Position numbers and translations under genes: made by a program
Assembly: GCF_003333305.1 (NCBI RefSeq)
Contig: NZ_QOLD01000082.1
Location: forward strand, 1 to 50,869
Source: Candidatus Colwellia aromaticivorans
GTDB lineage: Bacteria; Pseudomonadota; Gammaproteobacteria; Enterobacterales; Alteromonadaceae
Direction of reading: 5' to 3'
Length of the DNA stretch: 50,869 bases
Shown: in pieces, positions 49,395 through 50,869 of the stretch
Numbering within the stretch: the stretch's first letter is position 1
Layout: every line of letters starts with the position of its first letter
The notes under the pieces: model-generated
The model's database searches: none
Seen by the model: only the letters and a program-made list of their open reading frames with translations
Told to the model about the DNA's origin: nothing

Positions 49395-49853
49395 ATGAGT
49401 CTAGCGTTAAAAGTTATTCCACCTGTACAGTTTATTATTTGTGCAAGTTTAATGTTTGGTTTAGCATCTTATTTCCCTCAATATCGTTTTACTTTATCAC
49501 TTAGTTTTCCTATCATTATATGTTTAATAGTCTTAGCCACTATTATCGGTTCGTTAGCTTTATATGATTTTCATAAGCACAAAACCACTTATCATCCTCA
49601 TACTCCTGAAAAAACTAGCACTGTAGTAGACTCTGGTATTTACGCTTACTCACGTAATCCTATGTATTTAGCATTAGTGCTAGTGTTACTCGCTTTAGCA
49701 CTTTATTTTACAAACGTCACTTGCTTCGCCGTTATTCCGTTATTTATATGGTACATTACTCACTATCAAATAAAGCCTGAAGAACTGATGCTTAATAAAC
49801 TTTTCCCAACTGACTACCAAGCTTACAGCCAAAAAGTACGGCGCTGGTTGTAA
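49395..49853 (+). CDS. Isoprenylcysteine methyltransferase-like membrane protein
   Basis: 152 aa, with four to five TM helices. The C-terminal signature SGIYAYSRNPMYLALVLVLLALAL and KPEELMLNKLFPTDYQAYSQKVRRWL fits the ICMT/PEMT-like methyltransferase family (SAM-binding motif RNPMY, then EE). The substrate in bacteria is unknown. The 228 bp upstream contain only a small hairpin (caggatg/catcctg, near 49263-49282). Confidence 0.88.
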   Translation: MSLALKVIPPVQFIICASLMFGLASYFPQYRFTLSLSFPIIICLIVLATIIGSLALYDFHKHKTTYHPHTPEKTSTVVDSGIYAYSRNPMYLALVLVLLALALYFTNVTCFAVIPLFIWYITHYQIKPEELMLNKLFPTDYQAYSQKVRRWL

Positions 49854-49873
49854 AAACTGATAACTATTTTTAA

Positions 49874-50443
49874 CTAAGCTTTTTTCAAATACGCCGCAAC
49901 CAAAACAATACGTGTTCCGTTTACTTTGCCTTCAATATGTTCTGGATTATCAGTTAATGAGATACCACGTACCATAGTGCCTTGTTTAGCGGTAAAATTA
50001 GCACCTTTTACTTTTAAATCTTTGATCAGAGTAACATTATCACCATCTTGCAATTCTGCCCCGTTACTATCTCGGGTTGGGCCATCAGTTTGTTCCGCTG
50101 CGATGCCCTGCTCTGCCCAAGTTCTTACATCATCTTCTAGATAGATCATTTCAAGTGCATCTTGTGCCCAGCTCTCTGTTGAAAGCTTATGCAACATACG
50201 ATATGAAATGACTTGTACCGCAGGCTCTTGATTCCACATGCTATCATTTAAACAACGCCAATGATTTGCATCTAACGCTGTAGTCGATTCAATTTGAGAT
50301 TGACAGTTTTGGCATATATAGACACATTGTTGTGCGCTTAAGTCACTTGTTGGAGGTACTGGAAATACTGATAAATTTATCGTTGCTGTGCAAAGCTCGC
50401 AGCTGTTATTACTTCGTTGTTGCAATGCTTGTTCGGTTGCCAT
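49874..50443 (-). CDS. yjdM: YjdM/PhnA-family zinc-ribbon protein
   Basis: 189 aa. The start ATG at 50443 is chosen because AGGA lies 6 nt upstream; the ATG at 50449 abuts that AGGA. N-terminal zinc ribbon (CELC ... CQNCQ), then the C-terminal PhnA SH3-like domain DSNGAELQDGDNVTLIKDLKVKGANFTAKQGTMVRGISLTDNPEHIEGKVNGTRIVL. The former name alkylphosphonate uptake protein is historical; function is unknown. Longer than E. coli YjdM (111) by a middle region (about 60-125). Confidence 0.88.
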   Translation of the reverse strand: MATEQALQQRSNNSCELCTATINLSVFPVPPTSDLSAQQCVYICQNCQSQIESTTALDANHWRCLNDSMWNQEPAVQVISYRMLHKLSTESWAQDALEMIYLEDDVRTWAEQGIAAEQTDGPTRDSNGAELQDGDNVTLIKDLKVKGANFTAKQGTMVRGISLTDNPEHIEGKVNGTRIVLVAAYLKKA

Positions 50444-50560
50444 GGTCATTCCTAATTAAAAACAAAATAGTCTAAATTTCAATATCTCGATTATAACATG
50501 CTATTTATCCTCATTAAATGTCATGTGGTTGTTCAGGACAATATATCTCCTGCATTGTCT

Positions 50561-50782
50561 TATATACCCGTGATACCTCAAAATGCGTGTTTCAGGATGC
50601 CTGAGCAATTCATGGTCAAGGCGCATCTTTTTATTAAGGGTTATTCAGGAGAATATGCTCCTGCATTCTCTAATAAGCTACTTCCATATAGCGCCCTTAA
50701 AAACAGATGCAACGAAGAGCATGATTTACTCAGACATCCCCGTAGGGCTGAGGGATCCCCATTTTAGTTGAACGCTTCTTTT
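50561..50782. repeat. Dispersed repeat A, copy at window end
   Basis: Matches the left half of 9357-9625: tatatacccg..., gtttcagg, ctgag.gattcat, tttttattaagggttatt, ccttaaaaa.a.atg.aacg.agag, then a C/G-rich hairpin region (ccccgtaggg) where the other copy has ccccaagggg. Open frames across it are by-products. The rest of 50444-50869 shows no gene. Confidence 0.7.
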
Positions 50783-50869
50783 TGGTAATTCAAAATGAAG
50801 TATTTTAAACTTTTTTCTATATAGTTCAGCGTGATACGCCTTTTGAATTGCTTTATTACTTGTTTGGCT

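Noticed and set aside
50498..50771. Overlapping small frames at the window end
   Set aside because: They lie in the copy of repeat A and differ from the homologous frames at 9357-9500; no ribosome binding site.

Overview
The window is a low-G+C marine gammaproteobacterial chromosome segment. Gene content and synteny (bcp-perM-bepA-yfgD, roxA-rsuA, ubiUVT, msbA-lpxK-ycaR-kdsB, ruvCAB-aspS, cmoAB, seqA-pgm-ybfF, ybfE-fldA-fur) point to the Alteromonadales. Codon use, dispersed repeats and protein character suggest Colwellia or a close relative. That placement is inference from family knowledge, since no search was run. I saw no rRNA, tRNA, CRISPR array, prophage, integrase or intact insertion sequence.

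Layout. 1-1000: a gene-poor stretch with a palindromic MITE-like element (247-409) and a small gene interrupted by an in-frame TGA. 1045-6424: bcp, perM, a TusA-like protein, an unknown protein, the bepA-arsC(yfgD)-DUF2069 cluster and DUF1244. 6475-11586: rsuA/roxA, then ubiV and ubiU (O2-independent ubiquinone hydroxylation), pushed apart by about 490 bp of repeats, with divergent ubiT and an FNR-like site between ubiU and ubiT. 11590-15761: the lipid A/Kdo operon msbA-lpxK-ycaR-kdsB, in which lpxK has a palindromic repeat just before its start codon and a (GTTA)9 microsatellite on its stop codon. 16264-17934: two convergent, degraded HDOD signalling genes. 18043-22104: a delta-class carbonic anhydrase lipoprotein, comEC and a DUF2062 protein. 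22177-26604: ruvB, ruvA (with an SOS box), ruvC and aspS. 26941-30512: cmoA, cmoB and a dGTPase of the type linked to anti-phage defence. 30872-39088: a TonB-dependent receptor, an atypical Ser/Thr kinase and a three-gene branched-chain 2-oxoacid dehydrogenase operon. 39533-42501: a Tas-type aldo-keto reductase and a membrane diguanylate cyclase broken by two frameshifts. 42633-50443: astE, pgm, seqA, ybfF, DUF2788, ybfE, fldA, fur, an isoprenylcysteine-methyltransferase-like protein and yjdM.

Most of the window is conserved housekeeping. The unusual content is (i) several families of short, highly structured dispersed repeats, two of which show compensatory base changes between copies and one of which has a perfect 8-bp target duplication; (ii) loss of regulatory genes (two HDOD genes and one GGDEF gene are broken) amid intact metabolism; and (iii) a few proteins with atypical residues: a Bcp without its usual resolving cysteine, a kinase with HGD and DWG in place of HRD and DFG, and a sensor with two tandem GYGGMIHxFKNYILR modules.
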